A stretch of DNA of 64,000 bases from JAHJQZ01 sp963675235 (lineage in GTDB: Bacteria; Pseudomonadota; Alphaproteobacteria; Rhizobiales; Devosiaceae). Made by a program: the position numbers and the translations under genes. The notes under the pieces were generated by a model, which was not told the origin of the DNA, searched no databases, and saw nothing but the letters and a program-made list of their open reading frames with translations. The stretch is from assembly GCA_963675235.2 (NCBI GenBank), contig CAXXFU010000002.1:186001-250000 (forward strand). The letters are read 5' to 3'. Below are positions 26,312 to 35,437 of this stretch, in pieces. The number at the start of each line of letters is the position of its first letter. Positions within the stretch are counted from its first letter, which is position 1.

Positions 26312-28861
26312 TCAGCTGGCGCCACGCAGGTGACGGGCGGGCGGCGTCGACAGCGCTTGCCAGGTCGTCAGTGCGCCGGTGGCGATGGTCAGGACGATGG
26401 CGCCGGCAATCACCTGCAGCAACAGCACCGGGTCGGCGTAGAAGTCGACTTCGAAGATCCTGATGGAGATGAACCACGCGGCGGCAATGCCGATGACGCC
26501 GGCGACGACGGCCGAGAAAGCCCCGAGCAGGGCATATTCGAGCACGAACACCCTGAGCACGTCGCCGCGCGTCGCTCCGAGCACCTTTTCGATTGTGGCA
26601 TCCGCCTCGCGGCGCTTGCGGCCTGAAGCCATGGTGCCGGCCAGCACCAGCAATCCGTTGATGACGGCGAGGCCACCCACTGTGTTGACCGCCATCGAAA
26701 GCTTGTCGAACAGGATCGCCGCCTGCTTGAGGGCATCGCCGATCGGCAGGAAACTGACATCGGGGAAGGCACGAGTGAGCTTGCGTTCGAGGTTCTTCTC
26801 CTCGCCGTCGGCCGCCTTGATGGTGCCAAGATAGGTCGCCGGGTATTGCTCGAGCACGCCCGGCGAGAAGGTCACCATGAAATTGATGCCGTTCTGGAAC
26901 TCGAAATCGCGGAAATTGGCGATCGTCGCCGCGATGGTGTCGCCGAAAACCTCGAATTCCATGGTGTCGCCAACCTCCAGGCCGAGTTGGGTCTTCATCG
27001 ACGCCCTGAGCGATACAAGCGGCGGGCCCTGGTAGTCCGTGGGCCACCATTCTCCGTCGGTGACGGTGGAATTGGCCGGCAGCCTGGCGACAAAAGTCAT
27101 CGGGATGTCGCGGGCCAGCATGAACGAGGCTTCCTCGCCGAGCTGTTCATAGCTTTGCGGGTCACGTCCATCGATGGCGGTGATGGCGCCGCGCAGCATC
27201 GGACTCGACCGGAACTCGGTCATGGCCGCATCGGTTGTTTGCAGGTCTTCGAGATCGGCGACTTCGTCGGAGAACAGGTCGGTGACCACGAAGGTCGGCG
27301 CGTCCTTGACGATCTGGCCGGTCAACTGGTTGTGCAGGTTGACGTCGAGCAGGGCGATGATCAACAGCAGCGCCAGACCGAGACCGAGCGAGACAACAAC
27401 GACCGGGGCGCTCGATCCGGGAGCAGGGATGTTCCGGAAGGCATGGCGCAACACGGCCTGACGCGGTGGCGGCAGACGCCGGAACAACCACAAGAGGGCC
27501 GAGGCGGCAAACCGCAGCACCGCGAAGGTGCCGACGACGCCAAGCGTGTAGTAACCGACCAGTGCGAGATCGCCGGTGATGATGACCGCCAGCCCGAACA
27601 GGGCAAGGCCGGACAACAGGATCGGGATCAGGATATTGAGCCGGGTGAAGGTGCCGAAATCGACGCGCGGCGGCACCGATCCGAGCGAGCGGAACAGCAG
27701 CGCCGGAGAAACGCGCTGTGCCTGCATCAGCGGCAGGAAGGAATAGGCGAAGCCGGCGATCATGCCGAAGGCGGCGGCGGTGGCCAGCGGCAGCCATTCA
27801 ATGGCCGGCGGCAGCTCCACGGCGACCATGTTGCCGACGATCGGAAGCAGCACCATCGAGGCGATGGCGCCGGCGGTGACGCCGATCAACACGCCGATGC
27901 CGGTGAGAATGCCGATCTGGGTGAGAAAGTGCACCAGGATCCTGGTGCTGGTTGCCCCAAGACTGCGGAACACGGCAATGCCGTGCTGGCGTTCGCCGAT
28001 ATAGGACATGACCCCGCTCGACACGCCGACGCCGCCGACCAGAAGCGACGACAGGCCGACGATGAGCAGGAACCGCGTGAACATGTCATAGAAGCGGATC
28101 AGTTCGCCGGCGACCTCGCGCGGCGATCGGACCTTCCAGACATTGTCGGCGAAATGGTCCTCGATCTGCTGTTTGACGACGACAAAATCGTGCGCCGGCA
28201 GGACGATCTTGTAGCGATAATGGGTCAAAAGGCCCGGAAGCGGCGCCCGAAGGTCGGTCATCGTCGCATAGGCATCGGTCGAGATCAGCGCCGTCAGGCC
28301 GAGCTGGAAGCCGCGCACGGCATTGTCCGGCAGGCTGGTGATGGTGCCGCGCACCTCGAATTCGGTCTGGCCGACGTGGAAACGCCCGCCGACACCGATG
28401 CCGAGCCGGTCGAAGATAATCGGATCGACCAGAGCGCCCCAGACGCCGTCACGCTCATCGAGCAGTTCGACCGGCTTGTTGCCGAACGGCAGTTGCGGAC
28501 TGACGACGTCGCCGAGAAGCGGATAGGCGTCATCGACCGCCAGCAGATCGAGAAGGGTCGATTCATCGTTGGCGACCCCGCGCGAGGCGGAATCGACGAC
28601 AAAGGAGACCTTGCCGAGCGTCTTGAGATAGTCGAGTTCTTCGCCTGTCGCCGGGCGGTCCGGGCGGGCGGCTTCGAGATCGCCGCCCATCAGCGTGGTG
28701 GTATCGTTGTCGACAGCGTTCTTGAGGCTTGTCCCAACCGATCCGACGGCGGCAATAACGGAAGTGCCGAGCGCCAGACAGGCAATAAGCACGATGAAGC
28801 GGCGCATGTCGCCGCGAAGATCGGTGACGGCAACCCGCATCCAGCCCAGCAATTGCCTCAT
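26312..28861 (-). CDS. ABC transporter permease, FtsX-like (YbbP/YknZ type)
   Basis: The 849-residue inner-membrane protein has one N-terminal helix, a large periplasmic domain, two FtsX/MacB-type permease segments (around residues 255-395 and 720-840, with PLMQAQRVSPALLFRS after the first) and an intermediate membrane block near 405-500. This two-FtsX-domain layout is that of YbbP, which works with the YbbA ATPase. Such pairs extrude or extract hydrophobic molecules or lipoproteins at the inner membrane. The start overlaps the stop of the ATPase gene by 4 bases, so the two subunits are translationally coupled. The cargo is unknown. Confidence 0.9.
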   Translation of the reverse strand: MRQLLGWMRVAVTDLRGDMRRFIVLIACLALGTSVIAAVGSVGTSLKNAVDNDTTTLMGGDLEAARPDRPATGEELDYLKTLGKVSFVVDSASRGVANDESTLLDLLAVDDAYPLLGDVVSPQLPFGNKPVELLDERDGVWGALVDPIIFDRLGIGVGGRFHVGQTEFEVRGTITSLPDNAVRGFQLGLTALISTDAYATMTDLRAPLPGLLTHYRYKIVLPAHDFVVVKQQIEDHFADNVWKVRSPREVAGELIRFYDMFTRFLLIVGLSSLLVGGVGVSSGVMSYIGERQHGIAVFRSLGATSTRILVHFLTQIGILTGIGVLIGVTAGAIASMVLLPIVGNMVAVELPPAIEWLPLATAAAFGMIAGFAYSFLPLMQAQRVSPALLFRSLGSVPPRVDFGTFTRLNILIPILLSGLALFGLAVIITGDLALVGYYTLGVVGTFAVLRFAASALLWLFRRLPPPRQAVLRHAFRNIPAPGSSAPVVVVSLGLGLALLLIIALLDVNLHNQLTGQIVKDAPTFVVTDLFSDEVADLEDLQTTDAAMTEFRSSPMLRGAITAIDGRDPQSYEQLGEEASFMLARDIPMTFVARLPANSTVTDGEWWPTDYQGPPLVSLRASMKTQLGLEVGDTMEFEVFGDTIAATIANFRDFEFQNGINFMVTFSPGVLEQYPATYLGTIKAADGEEKNLERKLTRAFPDVSFLPIGDALKQAAILFDKLSMAVNTVGGLAVINGLLVLAGTMASGRKRREADATIEKVLGATRGDVLRVFVLEYALLGAFSAVVAGVIGIAAAWFISIRIFEVDFYADPVLLLQVIAGAIVLTIATGALTTWQALSTPPARHLRGAS

Positions 28862-29577
28862 GCTGCCGATGCTCCGGAAAGCTCGAGCAACTGGCCCCGG
28901 TTCATCGACAGGCGCCGGTCGGCGCGGCTGGCCAGAACCTTGTCATGGGTGATCAGCACCACTGCGGTCCCGTGCTTGCGGGCAAGATCGAACATCAGGG
29001 CGATGACGCGGGCGCCGGCATCCTGGTCGAGATTGCCGGTCGGCTCGTCGGCCAGCAGCAGTCGCGGCTTGGCAACCATGGCGCGGGCAAGGGCGACGCG
29101 TTGCTGTTCGCCGCCCGACAGGGCGCTGGGTAGATGGGTGACGCGATCGCCAAGGCCCACTTCCTCGAGTGCGTGCCTGGCGGCTTCGCGAACGCGGGCA
29201 TAGGGTAGGCCGGCATCGGCGATCTCGAGCGCCAGCGCCACGTTCTCGATGGCAGTGAGCGAAGGCACGAGATGGAAATTCTGGAACAGGATGCCGAGGC
29301 TCTTGCGCCGGAAGCGGGCAAGGGCATCCTCGTCAAGTCCGGAAAGCTGGCAGCTGTCGACGTTGACCTCGCCGCTTGTCGCCTTTTCGAGGCCGGCCAG
29401 CACCATCAAAAGCGAGGTCTTGCCGCTGCCCGACGGGCCGACGATGGCCACCACTTCGGCCGGATCGACCGCGAAACTGACATCCTTGAGGATATGCAGC
29501 TGTTCCTTGCCCGACATCAGGTGGAGATTGGCATTCACCGTCTCGATCAGCGGCGGGTTCGTCGCAGATGTCGTCAT
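28858..29577 (-). CDS. ABC transporter ATP-binding protein, YbbA/LolD type
   Basis: I choose the ATG at 29577 (239 residues); an upstream in-frame start at 29622 adds 15 residues of unlikely sequence. Walker A GPSGSGKTS, Q-loop ILFQNFHLVPS, signature LSGGEQQRVALARAM, Walker B LLLADEPTGNLD and the switch region VLITHDK are all intact. This belongs to the MacB/LolD/YbbA branch of ATPases, which uses mechanotransmission rather than classical import. Its partner is the downstream FtsX-like permease. Confidence 0.92.
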   Translation of the reverse strand: MTTSATNPPLIETVNANLHLMSGKEQLHILKDVSFAVDPAEVVAIVGPSGSGKTSLLMVLAGLEKATSGEVNVDSCQLSGLDEDALARFRRKSLGILFQNFHLVPSLTAIENVALALEIADAGLPYARVREAARHALEEVGLGDRVTHLPSALSGGEQQRVALARAMVAKPRLLLADEPTGNLDQDAGARVIALMFDLARKHGTAVVLITHDKVLASRADRRLSMNRGQLLELSGASAA

Positions 29578-29881
29578 GTCCGATATCGTCTTTCGATGGC
29601 CCCAGGTCGCAACAGCAAACACCCGAACTCCGCTGCAATTGCGGTCTGGTAGGGCACTGCCACTTACTTAAGCTCTAACCCGGATTCGGGTAGAATACCA
29701 AATCATGAAGGGCAAAATGGCGGTGTTGTGAACGGGCCGCCAGCCGCTGCGGCTGCGTCATATCGACCGGCGAAACTCTCGTGTTACGAAATTGCGACAC
29801 CACGGTTGGCGGATGGGCGATTGGCCATTAGTTTTGTCCTGTGTCGCGCAAATCGCGAAACCTGAGAAGGAGCACTCGCAC

Positions 29882-30412
29882 ATGTCCGGATCCACCAGCT
29901 TGAAAACCTTACTGGCGATCTCGGGTCTGGTCGTTCTGGCCGCATCGACTGGGCCTGCGGTCGCCGGTCCGAAACAGGACGCACAATTGATTTCCTATGT
30001 CGGCAACTGGCGCGGCGCCGGTGAGCTTCTGGGTGGCGAGGAACCGGAAAAGTTCACATGCCGTAACGTCATCGCCAATGGAGGCGAAGGCAAGATCAAC
30101 TACCAGGGGCGCTGCGCCGTGGCCGGTCTCAACCTGGCGATCTCCGGCACCGTCAAATATAACGACGACAAAAATCGCTACGAAGGCGTAATGAACTCGA
30201 CCACAAAGTTCGAGGGCGTGGCCATCGGTCGCCAGCGTGGCTCCAACATCGTTTTCGACTTCAAGCAGCAGAACCAGCACGAGGGCCACGAACTGTCCAT
30301 CGGCGCCAAGCTGACCTTGAAGGCGAATGACACTTACACCGTCGATTTCGACGTCTGGGTCAAGGACTCGGATGTCAAGATGACGACTTCGGTTCCCTTT
30401 GAACGTAAATAG
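29882..30412 (+). CDS. secreted/periplasmic protein of unknown function
   Basis: The 176-residue product from ATG 29882 has a clear AAGGAG ribosome binding site and a signal peptide with cleavage near GPAVA. The mature part contains YVGNWRGAGELLGG and EKFTCRNVIANGG followed by a second cysteine in QGRCAVAG. This is a small beta-barrel-like pattern seen in alphaproteobacterial exported proteins without assigned function. The two cysteines are spaced to form a disulfide. It stands alone, divergent from the ABC genes and 140 bases before the hydrolase gene. Confidence 0.75.
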   Translation: MSGSTSLKTLLAISGLVVLAASTGPAVAGPKQDAQLISYVGNWRGAGELLGGEEPEKFTCRNVIANGGEGKINYQGRCAVAGLNLAISGTVKYNDDKNRYEGVMNSTTKFEGVAIGRQRGSNIVFDFKQQNQHEGHELSIGAKLTLKANDTYTVDFDVWVKDSDVKMTTSVPFERK

Positions 30413-30554
30413 TTGAGAATCCAGGCGGGGCAGGCGCTCGGCGAGGCAACAGTCCTGCGCCGAAAATTAGGGTTAACAAGGCGTTACCGCTTGACGCCAG
30501 GATGTGTGCGGAGAAGCTGATGAGGCGAGATTGCGCATATTGAGCATATTGAGG

Positions 30555-31436
30555 ATGAAGGTGAACAGTACGAGCCATGACACGCAGGTGATCGACACCT
30601 CGCGCGGCAAGGTGGAGTTCCGGGACATCGGGCAGGGGGAGCCCATCCTGTTTTTCCACGGCGGGCAGGGAAATGCCCGCAATACCACTTTCGATAAGGT
30701 GTTCGACTTCGAAACGACCCGCCTGATCGTGCCTTCACGTCCGGGCTATGGCGCCTCCGAGCTTCCCGGCAACGAAACGGCGGCGGCCTCGGCCCAGGTC
30801 ATCGCCGAGCTGCTCGATCATCTCGGGGTGGGGCCGGTTGTGGCGATCGGCGTATCGCTCGGTGGACGGCCGGCCATCGAGTTCGCAGCGCAGTTTCCCG
30901 AAAAAACCCGGGCGCTGGTGCTGGAATCGGCGATCACCGGCCCGTGGATGTCGCCCACGGACAAGAACTATCGCCGCACCAAAATGCTCTATGGCCCGCG
31001 CTACGAGCGCTATGTGTGGACCGCGACGCGCATGGCGTTCCGGATGTTCCCCGACAAGGCGGCCAAGACCTTCGTCAACAACATCTCGACAATGGCCATC
31101 GAAGGCGTGGACAGCGAGGATGTCGCCCAGCTTCGTGATCGCATCAATTCGCTGCGCTCCTATTCCGGCCTGTCGGCCGATCTCGATCACAAGCTCGAAG
31201 ACGAGGTTCTCGAACGCGTCCGCTGCCCGACGCTGCTGCAGTTCTCGCGCAATGACGCCATGATCGACATGAGCCATGCCGAGCGTGCGCAAAAGCTCAT
31301 CTCCCGGGCAAGCCTCAAGCTCTACGACAACAAGTTCGGGCACTTCATGTGGGTCGGGCCGGGCTCCAAGCCCGTTCTCGACGACTTGAAGTCCTTCGTT
31401 GCGGGCCTTAACGCCGAACTGGCGGCAGCCGAGTAG
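30555..31436 (+). CDS. alpha/beta hydrolase
   Basis: The likely start is ATG 30555 behind TTGAGG (293 residues), and upstream in-frame codons look non-coding. The protein has the oxyanion region ILFFHGGQGNAR, the nucleophile elbow GVSLGG, a probable acid in SRNDAMID and the catalytic histidine in KFGHFMWVG, in the order expected for the fold. A cap domain of about 80 residues lies between the nucleophile and the acid. The substrate is not predictable; esters, epoxides or C-C bonds are all possible for this superfamily. Confidence 0.85.
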   Translation: MKVNSTSHDTQVIDTSRGKVEFRDIGQGEPILFFHGGQGNARNTTFDKVFDFETTRLIVPSRPGYGASELPGNETAAASAQVIAELLDHLGVGPVVAIGVSLGGRPAIEFAAQFPEKTRALVLESAITGPWMSPTDKNYRRTKMLYGPRYERYVWTATRMAFRMFPDKAAKTFVNNISTMAIEGVDSEDVAQLRDRINSLRSYSGLSADLDHKLEDEVLERVRCPTLLQFSRNDAMIDMSHAERAQKLISRASLKLYDNKFGHFMWVGPGSKPVLDDLKSFVAGLNAELAAAE

Positions 31437-31440
31437 ACGC

Positions 31441-31462
31441 GGAAGCCGAGGGTTCGGCTTCC
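31441..31462. terminator. hairpin between convergent hydrolase and kdgF genes
   Basis: GGAAGCCGA (31441-31449) pairs perfectly with TCGGCTTCC (31454-31462) around a 4-base loop, just after the hydrolase stop. There is no T-tract on either side, so it is a weak or rho-assisted terminator at best. Confidence 0.45.
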
Positions 31463-31493
31463 GGCAGGTCCGGGACGGATACGCAGGGCGCGC

Positions 31494-31832
31494 TCAGTCG
31501 AGGAAATCGGCGCGATGCGGGGTGAAGCTGTCGATGAGCACGCCGGCTTCCAGCGCCACCGCGCCATGAACGACATCTGCCGGCACGCGATAGCTGTCGC
31601 CGGTTTTCAGCACCTTCTTGTCACCGCCGATATCGAGTTCGAACGCGCCCGAGGCGACGAAGCTGACCTGGATGTGGGGGTGCGAGTGCATGGCGCCGAC
31701 AGCGCCTTTCTCGAAGGCAACCTCGACCATCATCAAATGCTCGTCATGGCACAGGAGGCGGCGCTTGAGGCCGGGGCCGACATCGACCCAATCGGCGTCG
31801 GTCGGCTGCACATAGATAGGGCTATCGGTCAT
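31494..31832 (-). CDS. kdgF: cupin protein, KdgF-like unsaturated uronate processing enzyme
   Basis: This 112-residue single-domain cupin has the metal-binding motif HSHPHIQ and a second motif ending at VPADVVHGAVALE. In pectin and alginate degraders KdgF converts 4,5-unsaturated uronates to their linear keto form, feeding KduI. The assignment rests on the length, the histidine cluster and above all on being the last gene of an operon with kduI, kduD and a uronate-type TRAP transporter. Other small cupins could share the motifs. Confidence 0.8.
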   Translation of the reverse strand: MTDSPIYVQPTDADWVDVGPGLKRRLLCHDEHLMMVEVAFEKGAVGAMHSHPHIQVSFVASGAFELDIGGDKKVLKTGDSYRVPADVVHGAVALEAGVLIDSFTPHRADFLD

Positions 31833-31911
31833 GAGTCAGTCTCCGTTGTCGCGAAAAGGGCGCGGAAACGGTCACACCCGCCTCCGCGCCCGTGTCAGTT
31901 GTTGTCGGTCG

Positions 31912-32676
31912 TCAGCGCGCCAGCCAGCCGCCGTCGACCGGAATGATGATGCCGTGGATATAGTCCGAGGCCGGCGCCATCAGGAAGGCTGCGGTATCGC
32001 CGATATCGGAAGCGACGCCCCAACGACCAGCGGGAATGCGGCCGAGGATTTCGGAACTGCGCTTCTCGTCGGCCCGCAGCGCGGCGGTGTTGTTGGTGGC
32101 GATATAGCCCGGTGCGATGGCATTGACGTTGATGCCCTTGGCCGCCCACTCGTTGGCCAGAATCTTGGTAATGCCGGCGACGCCATGCTTGGAAGCCGTG
32201 TAGGAGGCAACGCGGATGCCGCCCTGGAAGCTCAGAAGCGAGGCTGTGTTGACGATCTTGCCCTTGCGGCCCTCGGCGAGGAGCTTGCGCCCGAAGCTCT
32301 GGGACAGAAGGAATACCGCGGTCATGTTGATGGCGATGACCTCGTCCCAGTCCTTTTCCGAGAGGTTTTCGGAATCCTCGCGGCGGATGATGCCGGCGTT
32401 GTTGCAGATGCCGTCGAGTGGCCCAAAAGCCTCGGAGACCGTGTCGATCAGCGAGGTGACCAGGGACCGGTCGCCGAGATTGGTGGAATGGGCAGAGAAG
32501 GTGCCGCCGATATCCGCGACCATGCTGGCGGTCTCGTCCATCGCCATCAGGTCGACACCGACGACCTCGGCGCCGGCCCTGACAAGCGACAGGGTCATGC
32601 CCTGGCCAATGCCGGTGCCCGCGCCGGTGACGACAATGCGCCGGCCGGCGAGATCGAAGGCGCTGAGATCGCTCAT
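31912..32676 (-). CDS. kduD: 2-dehydro-3-deoxy-D-gluconate 5-dehydrogenase KduD (SDR family)
   Basis: The 254-residue short-chain dehydrogenase has the cofactor motif TGAGTGIGQG, NNAG in the central strand and the catalytic YTASK. It ends in a C-terminal IIPVDGGWLAR, as in KduD. The enzyme reduces 2,5-diketo-3-deoxygluconate to 2-keto-3-deoxygluconate in the cytoplasm. Its start overlaps the stop of kduI by 4 bases, which strongly supports this function over generic SDR activity. Confidence 0.88.
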   Translation of the reverse strand: MSDLSAFDLAGRRIVVTGAGTGIGQGMTLSLVRAGAEVVGVDLMAMDETASMVADIGGTFSAHSTNLGDRSLVTSLIDTVSEAFGPLDGICNNAGIIRREDSENLSEKDWDEVIAINMTAVFLLSQSFGRKLLAEGRKGKIVNTASLLSFQGGIRVASYTASKHGVAGITKILANEWAAKGINVNAIAPGYIATNNTAALRADEKRSSEILGRIPAGRWGVASDIGDTAAFLMAPASDYIHGIIIPVDGGWLAR

Positions 32677-33518
32677 CGCATCATCTCCAGCGGTACCGGA
32701 TCGATGTCGGTGTAATCGACATTGTCGCCGGCCATGGCCCAGATGAAGGTGTAATTGGCGGTGGCCGCGGCGCAGTGGATCGACCAGATCGGCGACAGCA
32801 CGGCCTGCTCGGTCTGCATGACTAGATGCCGGGTTTCGTCAGGTTCGCCCATGAAGTGGAAGATGCGGGCCGCCGGGTCCATGCCGAAATACAGATAGAT
32901 CTCCGAGCGCCGGTCGTGACGATGGGCGGGGATGGTGTTCCACACCGAGCCGGAGGCGAGCATGGTCATGCCGACCACGAGCTGGCAGGTCTTGATGCCT
33001 TCGGGATGCACGAACTGGAAGATCGAGCGCTCGTTGGACGTTTCCTGGGCGCCGAGATCGATGCGCTTGGCATCGCCGATCCGGACCATGGTTGTCGGGT
33101 AGGTGGTGTGGGCCGGGGCGCTGATGATGTAGAACTTGGCAGGGTCGGCGGCGTCGGCGCTGGTGAAGCTGACTTCGCCGGCTCCCATGCCGATATAGAT
33201 CATGTCGCGGTGTTCGAGCGTGTGGCTCTCGGATCCGATCGTCACCGTGCCTTTGGCGCCGACATTGAAGATCGCCAGTTCGCGACGGTCGAGGAAGGAC
33301 TTGGTGCCCATCGACTTCACCGCTTCGAGCGCCAGTGCATCTCCCGCCGGAGTGGCGCCGCCCACGACCATGCGGTCGTAGTGGGTATAGGTGAGGTTGA
33401 TCTTGCCGGGCACGAACATGTCCTCGACCAGGAAATTGTCGCGCAGTTCGGTCGTGTCCATCCCTTTGGCGCGCACCGGATCGATGGCGTTGCGGGAGGT
33501 GTAGCTCTGAGTAGTCAT
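32673..33518 (-). CDS. kduI: 5-dehydro-4-deoxy-D-glucuronate isomerase KduI
   Basis: The 281-residue protein matches KduI along its whole length. Features include the zinc-site motif PAHRHDRRSEIYLYF, the FLVEDMFVPGKINLTY segment near the N-terminus and a C-terminal histidine followed by YTFIWAMAGDN. It isomerises 5-keto-4-deoxyuronate to 2,5-diketo-3-deoxygluconate, the step before KduD. It is the fourth gene of the leftward uronate operon, 34 bases after the TRAP large permease gene. Confidence 0.95.
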   Translation of the reverse strand: MTTQSYTSRNAIDPVRAKGMDTTELRDNFLVEDMFVPGKINLTYTHYDRMVVGGATPAGDALALEAVKSMGTKSFLDRRELAIFNVGAKGTVTIGSESHTLEHRDMIYIGMGAGEVSFTSADAADPAKFYIISAPAHTTYPTTMVRIGDAKRIDLGAQETSNERSIFQFVHPEGIKTCQLVVGMTMLASGSVWNTIPAHRHDRRSEIYLYFGMDPAARIFHFMGEPDETRHLVMQTEQAVLSPIWSIHCAAATANYTFIWAMAGDNVDYTDIDPVPLEMMR

Positions 33519-33552
33519 TTTAGGGCCTCTTTAGGCAGATGTCAGGGCGGCG

Positions 33553-34833
33553 TCACCGGAAGACCGATGGCAGCCAAAGCGAAATCTCGGGGATGTAGGT
33601 CACGAGCATCAGAACGATGATCATGGCCACGTAGAACGGCCAGATGTTCTTGATGGATTCCCAGACAGGTATCTTTGCGACCGCACAACCGACGAACAGA
33701 ACCGCGCCGACCGGGGGCGTGACCAGGCCGATGCCGAGGTTGAGCACCAGGATGACGCCGAAATGCACCGGATCGACACCGTAGGCCTGCACCACGGGCA
33801 GGAAGATCGGTGTGGTGATGATGATCAGCGGCGCCATGTCCATGAAGGTGCCGAAGAACAGCAACAGGATGTTCACCAGCAGCATGATCACGATCGGATT
33901 GTCCGAAATCGACTTCATGAACTCGATGGTCAGCGCCGGAACGTGCAGATAGGCCATGAGCCAGCCGAAGGCGCCGGCAGCGCCGACGATCAGCAGCACC
34001 ATCGCCGTTGTGCGAACGGCACCCATGGTTGCAGCGACGAACTCGTTCCAGCTCAGCGTTCGCATAACGATCGCCGTGACGCCAATGGCGTAGACGATGG
34101 CGATGTTGGAGCTTTCCGTCGCAGTGAAGATGCCGGAACGCACGCCGCCGAAGATGATGCCGATAAGCAGGAAGCCCGGTATGGCGGCGACGGCGAGGAC
34201 GCCCACCATGCGCCAGCCCGGAAACATATCCGTGGCGTAGCCGCGCTTGCGCGCCACGACATAGGCCGCGATCATCAGCGCGATGGCGAGCAGCAGGCCC
34301 GGCAGGATGCCGGCCGTGAACAGGTCGGCGATCGACAATCTGCCACCGGCAGAGATCGAATAGATGATCAGGTTGTGCGAGGGCGGGATCAAAAGGGCGA
34401 TGATCGATGCCGTCACGATGACGTTCACGGCATAGTCGGCGCTGTAGCCGCGCTTACGCATCTGCGGGATCATGAGGCCGCCAATGGCCGAGGCGTCGGC
34501 CACGGCCGAACCGGAAATGCCGCCGAACATGATCGAGGAGACGATGCCGACCTGGCCGAGACCGCCGCGCAGGTGTCCTACAAGCGCAGCAGCGAAACTA
34601 ACAAGCCTGGACGCAATGCCGCCGCGCACCATGAGGTCGCCGGCGTAGATGAAGAAGGGGATAGCCATCAGGACGAAGACGGAAACGCCGGAGGCCATGC
34701 GTTGGAACACCACCTCGGGGGGCAGGCCGAGATAGAGGATCGTGGCGAAGGAAGCGACACCGAGACAAAAGGCGATCGGTGTGCCGATGACAAGTAGGGC
34801 GGCGAAGATGCCGAAGAGAAGCCAATATTCCAT
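33553..34833 (-). CDS. TRAP transporter large permease, DctM family
   Basis: This 426-residue membrane protein carries the expected family signatures: IPFFIYAGDLMVRGGIASRL early on, GGISGSAVADASAIGGLMIP in the first half and IGLVTPPVGAVLF near the end. It has about a dozen hydrophobic segments. It moves the ligand delivered by the binding protein using the sodium gradient. It lies 9 bases after the small permease gene in the uronate operon, so galacturonate, glucuronate or unsaturated oligouronate breakdown products are the probable cargo. Confidence 0.95.
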   Translation of the reverse strand: MEYWLLFGIFAALLVIGTPIAFCLGVASFATILYLGLPPEVVFQRMASGVSVFVLMAIPFFIYAGDLMVRGGIASRLVSFAAALVGHLRGGLGQVGIVSSIMFGGISGSAVADASAIGGLMIPQMRKRGYSADYAVNVIVTASIIALLIPPSHNLIIYSISAGGRLSIADLFTAGILPGLLLAIALMIAAYVVARKRGYATDMFPGWRMVGVLAVAAIPGFLLIGIIFGGVRSGIFTATESSNIAIVYAIGVTAIVMRTLSWNEFVAATMGAVRTTAMVLLIVGAAGAFGWLMAYLHVPALTIEFMKSISDNPIVIMLLVNILLLFFGTFMDMAPLIIITTPIFLPVVQAYGVDPVHFGVILVLNLGIGLVTPPVGAVLFVGCAVAKIPVWESIKNIWPFYVAMIIVLMLVTYIPEISLWLPSVFR

Positions 34834-34842
34834 CGTGCGCGC

Positions 34843-35370
34843 CTATGAGGACAGAGAAGCGTGGGAGCGGTCGAATTCGGCTTCTTCCATGCCAAGGAAG
34901 CGCGCCAAAAGATTCCGGAGCGTGAAGGCAACAACGAGCAGGCCACCGATGACGAGCGGGACGTAACGGAAACCGTCCGGAATGCCGAGCGTCGGACGGA
35001 TTGCATCCCATGTTTTGTCAGCAAGCAGATAGCCGTAATAGACCATGCCGATTCCGAAGCCCAACACGGCGATGTCGGAAATGGTGCGCAGCACCGCCTT
35101 GGCGCCCTCGGGCACGATGTGCAGGATCACATCGAAGCCAAGATGGGTGCGTTCGTAAACGCCGACCGCAGCTCCGAAGAAGATGAACCAGCCCATGAAG
35201 GTGACGGACAGGGCCTCACCCCACGACGGCGTCGATTGCAGGATGTAGCGGCCAAACACGACGTAGAAGATGATGGCCACCATGGCGACGAGGCAGAAGC
35301 CCGACAGCCAGAGCGAGAACAGGTTGACGCGATCAAGGATCGCTGTTGCCTGAATGAGGAATTTTTTCAC
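34843..35370 (-). CDS. TRAP transporter small permease, DctQ family
   Basis: The 175-residue protein has four membrane helices, with FGRYILQSTPSWGEALSVTF and MGWFIFFGAAVGVYERTHLG marking the conserved DctQ core. It is a partner of the large permease encoded immediately downstream. The gene is separated from the binding-protein gene by 67 bases that contain a strong hairpin. Confidence 0.92.
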   Translation of the reverse strand: MKKFLIQATAILDRVNLFSLWLSGFCLVAMVAIIFYVVFGRYILQSTPSWGEALSVTFMGWFIFFGAAVGVYERTHLGFDVILHIVPEGAKAVLRTISDIAVLGFGIGMVYYGYLLADKTWDAIRPTLGIPDGFRYVPLVIGGLLVVAFTLRNLLARFLGMEEAEFDRSHASLSS

Positions 35371-35390
35371 GACTGCCCCTTGCCGAAGAT

Positions 35391-35417
35391 GATGGCGCGG
35401 GACGTGCCCGCGCCATC
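35391..35417 (-). promoter_or_regulatory. intercistronic hairpin between dctP and dctQ
   Basis: GATGGCGCGGG (35391-35401) and CCCGCGCCATC (35407-35417) form a perfect 11-bp stem with a 5-base loop in the leftward transcript, just after the dctP stop. There is no U-tract. Such hairpins commonly stabilise the upstream message or reduce read-through, giving more binding protein than permease. Confidence 0.7.
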
Positions 35418-35437
35418 GGTTTGAAGCTTATGAAGGA

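Noticed and set aside
26846..29203. A 785-codon plus-strand frame opposite the ABC exporter genes
   Set aside because: Composition is typical of an antisense shadow (rich in Asp, Gln, Arg, Gly), and the minus strand encodes two intact ABC proteins with all motifs.
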